In this document: piece by piece, positions 14,254 to 19,232 of the stretch | Position numbering within the stretch: the stretch's first letter is position 1 | How the letters are laid out: every line of letters starts with the position of its first letter | IMG/VR virus record: IMGVR_UViG_3300025128_000449 | Span: 1 to 20,387 of that record | Source: a virus | Length of the DNA stretch: 20,387 nt | Reading direction: 5' to 3' (one strand) | Position numbers and translations under genes: made by a program | Notes under the pieces: generated by a model | What the model saw: only the letters and a program-made list of their open reading frames with translations | Database searches by the model: none | Told to the model about the DNA's origin: nothing

Positions 14254-14259
14254 GAATCT

Positions 14260-14475
14260 CTAGTCGTCCCAGTCGGCGGTGACATGCTCAACGTCGGCCT
14301 GTGTCTCAATCCAGACACGGGCACCGCAATGATCCGGTGTTTGTGAATGAATAATCTCGCAAGGGCCGTTGATTCTTATTCTGGTCAAATGAGTAGATCC
14401 CTTGTAGGTGCGGTCGATGATCGCAGGTTCACCCTTCCTAACCTTTTGTTGGTGAACATGGATGACATGCTTCAC
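14260..14475 (-). CDS. Small hypothetical protein upstream of endolysin
   Basis: The 71-residue product starts at GTG with GGGAGAGATAGAAC upstream. It is beta-rich (HVIHVHQQKV, HLTRIRINGPCEIIHS, ARVWIETQAD) with many histidines and two cysteines (GPCE, DHCGA), so metal binding is possible. No family is recognised. It is the first gene after the strong terminator at 14586-14644, and a palindrome lies ~80 bases upstream, so it may head the transcription unit that includes the endolysin. Confidence 0.55.
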   Translation of the reverse strand: MKHVIHVHQQKVRKGEPAIIDRTYKGSTHLTRIRINGPCEIIHSQTPDHCGARVWIETQADVEHVTADWDD

Positions 14476-14552
14476 GTTCTATCTCTCCCTTTCCCGGTTC
14501 GGCATCGCAGCAGACTTCGGTAGTGACTGCATAGGCCAGGAAAGGATCAGAT

Positions 14553-14570
14553 TTGACAAAGTTGTGTCAA
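14553..14570. promoter_or_regulatory. TTGACA-N6-TGTCAA palindrome, perfect, downstream of the terminator
   Basis: Spacer AAGTTG. It lies between the minus-strand intrinsic terminator and the gene at 14475. Reading the minus strand, a -35-like TTGTCA/TTGACA is followed by CCTATG at a loose distance. This is the most promoter-like context of any copy, so operator plus promoter is possible, but the -10 is weak. Confidence 0.6.
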
Positions 14571-14585
14571 GTGGGGGTACACGAG

Positions 14586-14644
14586 AAAAGGCCCCGTCCC
14601 GGCCTACCAGAGAGGAGGAACTCCTGGTAAGCGGGGACGGGGCC
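14586..14644 (-). terminator. Strong intrinsic terminator with anti-SD apical loop
   Basis: On the minus strand an 11-bp stem (GGCCCCGTCCC/GGGACGGGGCC) with an inner TACCAG/CTGGTA stem is followed by TTTTC, a standard Rho-independent terminator. It would end transcription of the accessory operon after the 14735-14974 gene. The apical part contains GTTCCTCCTC (14612-14621), the exact complement of the GAGGAGGAAC that follows several starts of the upstream genes, so the terminated RNA end could pair with those SDs. Confidence 0.75.
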
Positions 14645-14734
14645 AGGGCGGGGCCGTAGGGAGCCTCCACCCTGGGGACCGCTGGGGCCGGACCGACGAG
14701 GGGGAAAGTCGGTGCGGCGCCATGGTCCCAGTCC
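14645..14734 (-). other. GC-rich untranslated stretch before the terminator
   Basis: There is no credible gene here. On the minus strand it contains a CCGAC/GTCGG hairpin with a 10-nt pyrimidine loop and further GC-rich complementary blocks. It may be a structured 3' UTR or a small RNA ending at the adjacent terminator. No promoter for a separate RNA is evident. Confidence 0.35.
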
Positions 14735-14974
14735 TTAGGTCGTGAACTTCTCCACGACACGATTGCGATATGCGGTTCCATCACCAGAGCAAACTACCAC
14801 GGTGCTGGGCAAAGACTGACGCTCCAGGGCGAGGTGTAGGTCGTGGGCAGCGTCGGAAACGATTTGCTTCACGGCGCCGTTCACCACCTGGTGTGAATCT
14901 GTTAGTTGACACGAAACTGTCAAAACCATGTCATTGGCCTGGTTCATGTCGACTGCTTTGAAGATTGTAGTGAT
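14735..14974 (-). CDS. Small hypothetical protein, possible AUC start
   Basis: The reading frame is clear but its start is not. A good SD (AAGGAGGA) is followed six bases later by ATC-ACT-ACA-ATC, and the first ATG (14947) is ~38 bases past the SD with no SD of its own. I place the start at the AUC, giving 79 residues. A longer reading from a GTG at 15061 would translate the tmRNA-like RNA and is rejected. The product is mostly helical (MNQANDMVLTVSCQLTDSHQVVNGAVKQIVSDAAHDLHLALE) and ends SGDGTAYRNRVVEKF. No family is recognised. It lies between the tmRNA-like RNA and the terminator. Confidence 0.5.
   Translation of the reverse strand: MTTIFKAVDMNQANDMVLTVSCQLTDSHQVVNGAVKQIVSDAAHDLHLALERQSLPSTVVVCSGDGTAYRNRVVEKFTT
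14907..14924. promoter_or_regulatory. TTGACA-N6-TGTCAA palindrome, perfect (intragenic)
   Basis: Spacer CGAAAC. It lies near the 5' end of the small gene at 14735-14974, about 80 bases downstream (minus strand) of the tmRNA-like RNA. Confidence 0.65.
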
Positions 14975-15006
14975 GGGGATTCCTCCTTGGTTGTCTATTC
15001 GATTAG

Positions 15007-15084
15007 TGGAGTAGCGGGGAATCGAACCCCGGTACCCGTGCGTCCGACATGCGGTTTTCACACGGGTCGATACCTTTCTACCCC
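15007..15084 (-). ncRNA. tmRNA-like mini RNA (tRNA-like domain only)
   Basis: The 78-nt minus-strand segment has a 7-bp acceptor stem GGGGTAG/CTACTCC with a G-U at the third pair and A as discriminator, the determinants for alanine charging. A stemless AAAGGTATCGA segment corresponds to the conserved GG-UUCGAC D-loop of bacterial tmRNA. A perfect 7-bp stem ACCCGTG/CACGGGT stands where tmRNA has P2, closed by only 20 nt. A canonical T-arm CGGGG-TTCGATT-CCCCG abuts the acceptor strand. No cloverleaf with a proper D-arm and anticodon (T33) fits better. The messenger domain and tag reading frame are missing, and CCA is not encoded (A-CTA follows). It begins 8 nt after the upstream stop codon. Confidence 0.65.
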
Positions 15085-15091
15085 GGTTTAT

Positions 15092-15379
15092 TCAGAGTCG
15101 CTGTGACGACTGGTCTTCTGACGCCCACGATGCGACGTAGGCCCTTCCGAAGGTGCTGGCTGCGTCATGTTCAATCATGGTGAACACTTCACGCACATAC
15201 GCTGCCGCCCTTCCTGGCAGACCGACGAAAGCGTCGTCCACCAGTTGCTTGGCCGCATGGAACAGGACAGGTTCAAAGGACACCGTTACCGGTACCTGCG
15301 TCGCCTGCTCTGGGGGCAGTGTTGCTGCCTGGGCCGCTCTCAAATGTGAGTCGAGATCGTCCATTACCGGTTGCGTCAC
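15092..15379 (-). CDS. Hypothetical helical protein
   Basis: The 95-residue product starts at GTG overlapping the upstream stop (GTGA), with AGGAG nine bases upstream. It is largely helical and Ala/Gln-rich (HLRAAQAATLPPEQATQ, LFHAAKQLVDDAFVGLPGRAAAYVREVFTMIEHDAASTFGRAYVASW) with no cysteines or metal motifs. No family is recognised. The SD itself sits inside the TTGACA-type palindrome at 15381-15398. The tmRNA-like RNA lies immediately downstream. Confidence 0.55.
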   Translation of the reverse strand: MTQPVMDDLDSHLRAAQAATLPPEQATQVPVTVSFEPVLFHAAKQLVDDAFVGLPGRAAAYVREVFTMIEHDAASTFGRAYVASWASEDQSSQRL

Positions 15380-15609
15380 TTTGACACACTCCTGTCAGGT
15401 GGGGGAGGTGGTGGCCAGGCGAACGGGTCGTCCTCCTGGATCACCTCACTCTGGTCACTGGCCAGCCTAGTCGACTCCAGGGCCTTTCGAATCATGGCGG
15501 TGTTGGCCGCCTCATTCAGGTCCTCGTGTCTGATCCTCCAGGCGTACCCGATAGTAAAGTTCGAGATACACAAGGCGGCTAGGCACGATACATACAACCA
15601 GGCGCTCAT
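15376..15609 (-). CDS. Small membrane protein with proline-rich tail
   Basis: The 77-residue protein starts at an ATG overlapping the previous stop (TGATG). A hydrophobic N-terminal segment (~3-23, AWLYVSCLAALCISNFTIGYA) is followed by a charged helix (RHEDLNEAANTAMIRKALESTRLASDQSEVIQEDD) and a PPPPPP run near the C-terminus. The likely topology is a single pass with the charged part in the cytoplasm. It has no known family. It is coupled to genes on both sides by overlapping stops and starts, so the three form one translation unit behind the cassette at 15794-15855. Confidence 0.55.
   Translation of the reverse strand: MSAWLYVSCLAALCISNFTIGYAWRIRHEDLNEAANTAMIRKALESTRLASDQSEVIQEDDPFAWPPPPPPDRSVSK
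15381..15398. promoter_or_regulatory. TTGACA-N6-TGTCAG palindrome enclosing an SD
   Basis: One mismatch; on the minus strand the N6 is GGAGTG, so the Shine-Dalgarno of the gene at 15379 lies in the centre of the dyad. In RNA the arms could fold the SD into a hairpin loop. Confidence 0.6.
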
Positions 15610-15761
15610 CAGATGAGCCCCATGGCCAGGAGCGGGCTGCGCTCGCCGTCGGGGGACGTTCCGTCGTATTCGACGGGGTGCCCTTTCGGTGAGATCAGGA
15701 CAGCGTCGTTTTCGACGGTCCACCCGGTTCCCTCCAGGACCTCTTGGAGCATTTCTTCCAT
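15609..15761 (-). CDS. Small acidic hypothetical protein
   Basis: The start is the ATG at 15761 after the shared AACGAGGAGGAA block; an upstream in-frame extension through the SD is rejected. The 50-residue product (MEEMLQEVLEGTGWTVEND... ending LLAMGLI) is acidic, with an N-terminal amphipathic helix and a short beta stretch (DAVLISPKGHPVEYDG). No family is recognised. Its stop overlaps the start of the next gene, a small membrane protein. Confidence 0.55.
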   Translation of the reverse strand: MEEMLQEVLEGTGWTVENDAVLISPKGHPVEYDGTSPDGERSPLLAMGLI

Positions 15762-15793
15762 TGGGTATTCCTCCTCGTTGGTTGGTATTGCGA

Positions 15794-15811
15794 TTGACAC
15801 GGTCGTGTCAG
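15794..15811. promoter_or_regulatory. TTGACA-N6-TGTCAG palindrome in gene-start cassette
   Basis: Spacer CGGTCG; the inner bases extend the dyad to a 7-bp stem (TGACACG/CGTGTCA). It lies 20 bases upstream of the SD block of the 15761 gene. Confidence 0.7.
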
Positions 15812-15815
15812 TCGT

Positions 15816-15855
15816 CCCCGCCAGGGCCTTGCACCCTGGTGGCTGCTAGTCGGGG
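15816..15855 (-). repeat. T-arm-like module A (upstream of 15761 gene)
   Basis: Minus strand: outer stem CCCCG/CGGGG, 11-nt linker with ACTAGCAG, 6-bp arm CCAGGG/CCCTGG with 7-nt loop TGCAAGG, then ACGA. The arm's 3' strand abuts the outer stem with no spacer, as in a tRNA T-arm/acceptor stack. Confidence 0.75.
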
Positions 15856-15862
15856 GTTCTCC

Positions 15863-16204
15863 TTAGAACGCTTCCTGGCGTTCCTTCGCCCACTCCAGGC
15901 GCTCTTCGGCCTGCTGGTTCGGGGAGCCGTACTCCCAGTGGGAGTGTCCGGCCTCGCAGGACCAGCCCTTGGACCCGTTGTCGGCCACCTGGTAGGTGAC
16001 CTGGGCCCCGCACTCAATGACCTTGACCAGGTCCGCTGGGCAGTCCGGCTCAGGGTTCCCGCTGGGTACCTCTACCAGCCAGGTGCAGCGGTTGGGGTCG
16101 GGTTCGGCGTTGGCCAGGGCGTCCTGGCGGTGGCTCTCTTCCATCTCCAACCGATGCTTCTTGCAGCACAGTGGCCAGCGGTCAATGTCACAGTAGGTGC
16201 TCAC
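15863..16204 (-). CDS. Hypothetical Cys-rich protein
   Basis: The 113-residue protein starts at GTG overlapping the previous stop (GTGA). It has several cysteines (TYCDIDRWPLCCKKH, NRCTWLV, PDCPADL, IECGAQ, WSCEAGH), with CxxxxxxCC near the start and spaced single Cys and His residues later, suggesting one or two metal sites. The C-terminus is a charged helix (NQQAEERLEWAKERQEAF). No named family is recognised. It shares its transcript and cassette with the 16201-16440 gene directly upstream. Confidence 0.55.
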   Translation of the reverse strand: MSTYCDIDRWPLCCKKHRLEMEESHRQDALANAEPDPNRCTWLVEVPSGNPEPDCPADLVKVIECGAQVTYQVADNGSKGWSCEAGHSHWEYGSPNQQAEERLEWAKERQEAF

Positions 16205-16440
16205 AGCGCCCCCAGGACTTCGTCGCCGGGGGTGTCCGTGATCTCCTGGACCTCACACTTGACAGTTATATCGTTCCTGTCGTTACCCAGGATGTAATCC
16301 TTCTTGTAGTTCCACTGGTCAAGGAGATCAGCCACGAAGGCCTCCTGGTCGAAAGGCAACCTGGTCTCCTTGGGAGACAGGACAATGTCGACCGTGATTC
16401 GGCCCGTTACCTCTACCCACTTATTTATCTTGTCATTCAT
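16201..16440 (-). CDS. Hypothetical protein with beta-strand-rich core
   Basis: The 79-residue product starts at an ATG just after the conserved AACGAGGAGGAA block. It has alternating strands (WVEVTGRITVDIVLS; DITVKCEVQEITD) around a helix (DQEAFVADLLDQWNYKKDY), a pattern of a small alpha-beta domain. No family or catalytic motif is recognised. It is first in a two-gene unit and its TGA overlaps the following GTG. Confidence 0.55.
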   Translation of the reverse strand: MNDKINKWVEVTGRITVDIVLSPKETRLPFDQEAFVADLLDQWNYKKDYILGNDRNDITVKCEVQEITDTPGDEVLGAL

Positions 16441-16465
16441 AGTTCCTCCTCGTTGGTTATTGCTG

Positions 16466-16483
16466 TTGACACGAAAGTGTCAA
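16466..16483. promoter_or_regulatory. TTGACA-N6-TGTCAA palindrome in gene-start cassette, perfect
   Basis: Spacer CGAAAG; the RNA stem would have 7 bp, and on the plus strand the loop would be GAAA. It lies just upstream of the SD block of the 16440 gene. Confidence 0.75.
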
Positions 16484-16487
16484 TCGT

Positions 16488-16534
16488 CCCCAGCCAGGTC
16501 TCGCTCCTGGTGCCAGCCCTGGGCTGGTCTGGGG
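16488..16534 (-). repeat. T-arm-like module B, extended three-way form
   Basis: Minus strand: outer stem CCCCAG/CTGGGG encloses an extra hairpin (CCAGCC-CAG-GGCTGG) and a 5-bp arm CCAGG/CCTGG with loop AGCGAGA, followed by ACGA. It is nearly identical to module H at 19568-19614 except in the T-loop. Confidence 0.75.
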
Positions 16535-16543
16535 GTTCCTGGA

Positions 16544-16690
16544 TCAGGTTTCGTTGCAGGGCGTGACGCCTGCTACAAAATCGTGCCCGCAGCCGCAATC
16601 GGGCCGCCCGCACCAGCCGTGGTCGATGTGGTCGGCTGACTGATCCACGGGCGCTAGTGGGCGCTTCATGGGGTCAAAGTAGGCGCTCAT
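16544..16690 (-). CDS. Small Cys/His-rich protein, putative zinc binding
   Basis: The reading frame encodes 48 residues and its ATG overlaps the stop of the gene upstream (ATGA). The C-terminal half has HIDHGWCGRPDCGCGHDF...TPCNE. Four cysteines and up to three histidines within ~28 residues could form a zinc site. No family match is recognised. The tight overlap, shared strand and conserved-looking Cys pattern support it as a gene. Confidence 0.5.
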   Translation of the reverse strand: MSAYFDPMKRPLAPVDQSADHIDHGWCGRPDCGCGHDFVAGVTPCNET

Positions 16691-16830
16691 ATCGCTTCGA
16701 CTACTTCGCTCAACCACTTCTTGACGCTGGGCCTGTCCTTGTTCAGCCTGAGTAGGCGGGCCAGGACCTCGGCTTCTACCTTGTTCAGAATGAGGACCGT
16801 TAGGTCCGTTCCGCTGGTTACTTCAGCCAT
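16687..16830 (-). CDS. Small helical hypothetical protein
   Basis: The reading frame encodes 47 residues and starts at an ATG after the conserved AACGAGGAGGAA block (spacing TAGAC). The product is mainly helical and amphipathic (LTVLILNKVEAEVLARLLRLNKDRPSVKKWLSEVVEAI), with a leucine-rich face suited to dimerisation. No DNA-binding motif or family is recognised. It is coupled to the Cys/His-rich gene through an ATGA overlap and stands behind cassette C. Confidence 0.55.
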   Translation of the reverse strand: MAEVTSGTDLTVLILNKVEAEVLARLLRLNKDRPSVKKWLSEVVEAI

Positions 16831-16857
16831 GTCTATTCCTCCTCGTTGTTTCTCTGA

Positions 16858-16875
16858 TTGACACATTTGTGTCAG
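16858..16875. promoter_or_regulatory. TTGACA-N6-TGTCAG palindrome in gene-start cassette
   Basis: Spacer CATTTG; the dyad extends inward (TGACACA/TGTGTCA). It sits about 12 bases upstream of the SD block of the 16830 gene. Confidence 0.7.
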
Positions 16876-16879
16876 TCGT

Positions 16880-16919
16880 CCCTGCCTGGGGCTTGCACCC
16901 AGGAGCCTGCTAGTCAGGG
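16880..16919 (-). repeat. T-arm-like module C (upstream of 16830 gene)
   Basis: Minus strand: outer stem CCCTG/CAGGG, linker ACTAGCAGGCT, arm CCTGGG/CCCAGG with loop TGCAAGC, then ACGA. The arm sequence differs from module A while pairing is kept. Confidence 0.75.
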
Positions 16920-16927
16920 GTATCGGG

Positions 16928-17194
16928 TCAGGCCTTGACTACATGCAGTTCGCTGTCTGCGCCGAAGGGGCCCAGGTCGTCCTGGTAGTCGTGGTCCATG
17001 CACTCAGTGACCAGCCACCAGGTGGCGTTCTGAGTCGGGGTCTCCAGGTGGGTCTGTGTAACGCTGGTCACCTTGAGACTGGTCGGGAACCAGTCGGTGC
17101 CTGTCTCGTCGTTCTTGTTCCAGGCAGTGCCACAGACGATGTCGCCCACCTGGACCGTCGGGACCTTGACCGTAACTATTTCCTTGTAAGCCAT
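16928..17194 (-). CDS. Hypothetical beta-rich protein
   Basis: The 88-residue product starts at an ATG after AACGAGGAGGAA-ATCAA. It is strand-rich (EIVTVKVPTVQVGDIVCGTAW, TSLKVTSVTQTHLE, ATWWLVTECMD, SELHVVKA), consistent with a small barrel. The opening VQVGDIVCGTAW is suggestive of an SH3-like or similar barrel, but I cannot name a family. It is a single-gene unit between cassettes D and C. Confidence 0.55.
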   Translation of the reverse strand: MAYKEIVTVKVPTVQVGDIVCGTAWNKNDETGTDWFPTSLKVTSVTQTHLETPTQNATWWLVTECMDHDYQDDLGPFGADSELHVVKA

Positions 17195-17220
17195 TTGATT
17201 TCCTCCTCGTTGTATTGCTG

Positions 17221-17238
17221 TTGACAGGGTTCTGTCAA
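17221..17238. promoter_or_regulatory. TTGACA-N6-TGTCAA palindrome in gene-start cassette, perfect
   Basis: Spacer GGGTTC; the seventh pair is G-C instead of the usual C-G, a compensatory change. It lies upstream of the 17194 gene. Confidence 0.75.
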
Positions 17239-17242
17239 TCGT

Positions 17243-17282
17243 CCCTGTCCAGGGCTCGCACCTGGATGCCTGCTAGTCAGGG
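17243..17282 (-). repeat. T-arm-like module D (upstream of 17194 gene)
   Basis: Minus strand: outer stem CCCTG/CAGGG, linker ACTAGCAGGCA, arm TCCAGG/CCTGGA with loop TGCGAGC, then ACGA. Confidence 0.75.
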
Positions 17283-17292
17283 GTGGGCCGGG

Positions 17293-17664
17293 TCAGCCCT
17301 TGCGCTGGATCTTCGAGACCCTCACCCGGATGTCTCCAGCCCATGGCATGGATGACACCCGGAGCGGTGGCCCGTCGTCCAGGACGCAGAACACCCTCAT
17401 GGGGGCTCCTTTCAGGGTGCTGCTACCTGGGTGTGGCCCAGTGCAGTCCACTGAGGTGCGGCCCTGGGGGTCGACCTGAGCGGTCCTAAACACCCACCAG
17501 CCCCGCTTGCCCGTGATCCTGAACCTGGTCCCAGGTACCAAGGGGTACCGGTTCCCAGGAATCTTGACCTCGTCAAGGAACTGGTAGCCCTTGGCCTCCT
17601 GGGCCGCCCGTTGGGCCGCCCTGGTGCGTCGGATTTCGTTGGCTGCTCGTGTCTTGGCACTCAT
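17293..17664 (-). CDS. Hypothetical basic protein
   Basis: The ATG at 17664 overlaps the stop of the membrane peptide (TGATG); longer in-frame extensions upstream are rejected because the membrane peptide is better supported. The 123-residue product has a basic Ala/Arg-rich helix (AKTRAANEIRRTRAAQRAAQEAK) followed by beta segments (YPLVPGTRFRITGKRGWWVFRTAQVDPQGRTSVDCTGP). It ends basic (RVRVSKIQRKG). The first part could contact nucleic acid. No family is recognised. Confidence 0.55.
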   Translation of the reverse strand: MSAKTRAANEIRRTRAAQRAAQEAKGYQFLDEVKIPGNRYPLVPGTRFRITGKRGWWVFRTAQVDPQGRTSVDCTGPHPGSSTLKGAPMRVFCVLDDGPPLRVSSMPWAGDIRVRVSKIQRKG

Positions 17665-17750
17665 CACCAGGTCCTCCCCAGCCAGCGTTGGCAGAGTCGG
17701 AAAATGACGAGGGTGGCTGCTAGAGCCATCCAAATAATGAATACAGTCAT
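17664..17750 (-). CDS. 28-residue membrane peptide
   Basis: The short frame starts at the first ATG after cassette E (SD AACGAGGAGGAA, spacing ~11) and reads MTVFIIWMALAATLVIFRL followed by a basic tail. It is a single membrane-spanning helix with a positive C-terminus (CQRWLGRTW). Its stop overlaps the next gene's ATG as TGATG. It is supported by the cassette, by the coupling and by its clear hydrophobic profile. It may modulate the membrane or another protein there; no family is recognisable at this size. Confidence 0.6.
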   Translation of the reverse strand: MTVFIIWMALAATLVIFRLCQRWLGRTW

Positions 17751-17774
17751 TGTCTTGTGGTTCCTCCTCGTTGG

Positions 17775-17792
17775 TTGACACGGATGTGTCAA
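17775..17792. promoter_or_regulatory. TTGACA-N6-TGTCAA palindrome in gene-start cassette, perfect
   Basis: Spacer CGGATG, identical to the copy at 18262. It lies upstream of the 17750 membrane peptide gene. Confidence 0.75.
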
Positions 17793-17796
17793 TCGT

Positions 17797-17836
17797 GCCT
17801 GCCCTGGCCTCGCACCAGGGTGGGTTCTACTCAGGC
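17797..17836 (-). repeat. T-arm-like module E (upstream of 17750 gene)
   Basis: Minus strand: outer stem GCCTG/CAGGC, linker AGTAGAACCCA, arm CCCTGG/CCAGGG with loop TGCGAGG, then ACGA. The outer stem's first pair is G-C here and C-G in modules C, D and F, a compensatory change. Confidence 0.75.
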
Positions 17837-17846
17837 GTGACCGGTG

Positions 17847-18242
17847 CTACCGGCGCTCTTCATTCAGGAAGTGGTCCCGGACCTTGGGCTGTGACGACTG
17901 CTCGCAGTATCGGTTGCGGAGCCGCTGGCCCGTGGTGCGAACCGCAACCTGGTATGCATTCTGGCCGCCCCCGTAGGGCACCACGGCAAGTTCCAGGTGC
18001 TGCACCATGTTCTCCACGACCCGGCGGGTCACAGCCTCTAGTTGTGAGCGTGTGAGCGGGTCCGAACCATGCTGGCCCTGGTACATGCAGTCGACTGCCG
18101 AAAGGATGGCATCCAGGTTGGTCAGTTCAGCAGTGTCCCCCAGGGGGCGCTTGCCACCGCCCCAGGACACCGTGGTGTCTGGCGTCCAGGTCAGGTAGGT
18201 CCTGACCAGGGTGCGGATCTGCATTTCTGTTGTGTTGTTCAC
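17847..18242 (-). CDS. Hypothetical helical protein
   Basis: The 131-residue product starts at GTG after the cassette SD (AACGAGGAGGAACACA-GTG). An N-terminal TEMQIRTLVRTYLTW helix is followed by a Gly-rich turn (SWGGGKRPLGD), a central helical region (LTNLDAILSAVDCMYQGQHGSDPLTRSQLEAVTRRVVENMVQHLELAVV) and a basic, Gln-rich end. No catalytic motif or family is recognised. It is a single-gene unit between cassettes F and E. Confidence 0.55.
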   Translation of the reverse strand: MNNTTEMQIRTLVRTYLTWTPDTTVSWGGGKRPLGDTAELTNLDAILSAVDCMYQGQHGSDPLTRSQLEAVTRRVVENMVQHLELAVVPYGGGQNAYQVAVRTTGQRLRNRYCEQSSQPKVRDHFLNEERR

Positions 18243-18261
18243 TGTGTTCCTCCTCGTTGTG

Positions 18262-18279
18262 TTGACACGGATGTGTCAA
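18262..18279. promoter_or_regulatory. TTGACA-N6-TGTCAA palindrome in gene-start cassette, perfect
   Basis: Spacer CGGATG; 7-bp stem in RNA. It is separated by 2 bases from the SD block of the 18242 gene. Confidence 0.75.
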
Positions 18280-18283
18280 TCGT

Positions 18284-18323
18284 CCCTGCCCAGGGCTTGA
18301 ACCTGGGTGCCTGCCAGTCAGGG
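18284..18323 (-). repeat. T-arm-like module F (upstream of 18242 gene)
   Basis: Minus strand: outer stem CCCTG/CAGGG, linker ACTGGCAGGCA, arm CCCAGG/CCTGGG with loop TTCAAGC, a standard T-loop sequence, then ACGA. Confidence 0.75.
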
Positions 18324-18331
18324 GTAGGGGC

Positions 18332-19195
18332 TTAGAGCCCCTGGTTGGTCTTGGCCCAGGTCGGGGGGTAGTGGTCGACGTAGTCAACCATGTCGCCCTC
18401 GTCCGTGAACCAGAACCCGTTGTTTACATCAGGGTCTTGACCGCCCTTGACACCGACGCCCAGGGCGAAGGTCCACCCGGTGTCCGGGCAGGCCTCCATG
18501 TCCCTGGGGAGGCGCTTGTAGCCACCTTCGCAGGTCCCACACACCAGGGGAGCAACTACGCCCCACTGGGTGTGCCCGAACGTGATCTCCCGGCACCCGC
18601 ACCCGGTCAGGATGCGCTTCGGCCCGGGGGTGATCCTGGCCGCCTGGCGCTGGCCTGTGCAGACCTGGAGCGTGCCCAGGGCCTTCAGGTCATCGTCGTA
18701 GGCGGCGATGGTCTCCTGGGTGAGCCGGACCGACGAGTAGCCGATCCGCTCATCAGGCGGGTATGGGAACCCACTGAAGAGCCCCATCTGGGTGTCGACC
18801 AGGGTCGGCCACTCCAGCCCCATTTCCTCTGCCAGGTTCTTGAACCGCTTGTTGTGGTAGCGGTTCTGCCTGGAGCAGTCCTTGACCTCCCTGACATGAG
18901 CCAGCCCGTGGGCCGCCTCGTGGAGGAGGGTCTGCAGGACCTGCTCTGGACCGCCCTTGAAACACTCTCCTGAGATCATCACCTCTGGTGCCTGGGTCTC
19001 TTCGATGGCCCACTCAGAGTACGAGTAGTGCCCCAATGTGGTGCTGCCTCGCCTGCTTGAACGGCCCGTCGACTTGACGACCAGGAACACATCGGGGACA
19101 TCGGGGTGGTTCGCCTGGATGGTCCTCCAGGTGCTGTTCAGGACGAGTGCGACCTCGTCCGACACCTGGACATTGACTGTTGATTGCTTGTTCAT
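18332..19195 (-). CDS. SprT-like zinc metalloprotease with C-terminal zinc ribbon
   Basis: The ATG at 19195 follows the cassette SD; longer in-frame readings into the upstream gene are rejected. In the 287-residue product, LLHEAAHGLAH (91-100) provides the HExxH zinc site and YHNKRFKNLAEEMGL (113-127) the downstream third histidine (H114), the usual SprT arrangement. C199/C201 and C219/C222 (GCGCRE...VCGTC) form a zinc-ribbon-like site. SprT/Spartan-family proteins cleave proteins on or near DNA in cellular organisms; the phage target is unknown. The N-terminal ~80 residues probably form the domain's strands and the C-terminal ~55 residues are of unknown fold. Confidence 0.75.
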   Translation of the reverse strand: MNKQSTVNVQVSDEVALVLNSTWRTIQANHPDVPDVFLVVKSTGRSSRRGSTTLGHYSYSEWAIEETQAPEVMISGECFKGGPEQVLQTLLHEAAHGLAHVREVKDCSRQNRYHNKRFKNLAEEMGLEWPTLVDTQMGLFSGFPYPPDERIGYSSVRLTQETIAAYDDDLKALGTLQVCTGQRQAARITPGPKRILTGCGCREITFGHTQWGVVAPLVCGTCEGGYKRLPRDMEACPDTGWTFALGVGVKGGQDPDVNNGFWFTDEGDMVDYVDHYPPTWAKTNQGL

Positions 19196-19210
19196 GGTTC
19201 CTCCTCGTTG

Positions 19211-19228
19211 TTGACACCATTGTGTCAA
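19211..19228. promoter_or_regulatory. TTGACA-N6-TGTCAA palindrome in gene-start cassette, perfect
   Basis: Spacer CCATTG. It abuts the SD block of the SprT-like gene. Confidence 0.75.
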
Positions 19229-19232
19229 TCGT

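Noticed and set aside
14479-14784. Minus-strand reading frame of 101 residues
   Set aside because: It runs through the terminator hairpin and GC-rich stem sequences, overlaps the adjacent gene end and has no SD or recognisable protein features.
14735-15061. 108-residue reading from GTG at 15061
   Set aside because: Its N-terminal part translates the tmRNA-like RNA and the SD of the shorter gene.
15007-15084. Canonical tRNA gene
   Set aside because: Acceptor and T-arm are perfect, but no 4-bp D-stem with a G-G loop and no 5-bp anticodon stem with T33 can be drawn; the best remaining helix is a 7-bp stem with a 20-nt loop, as in tmRNA.
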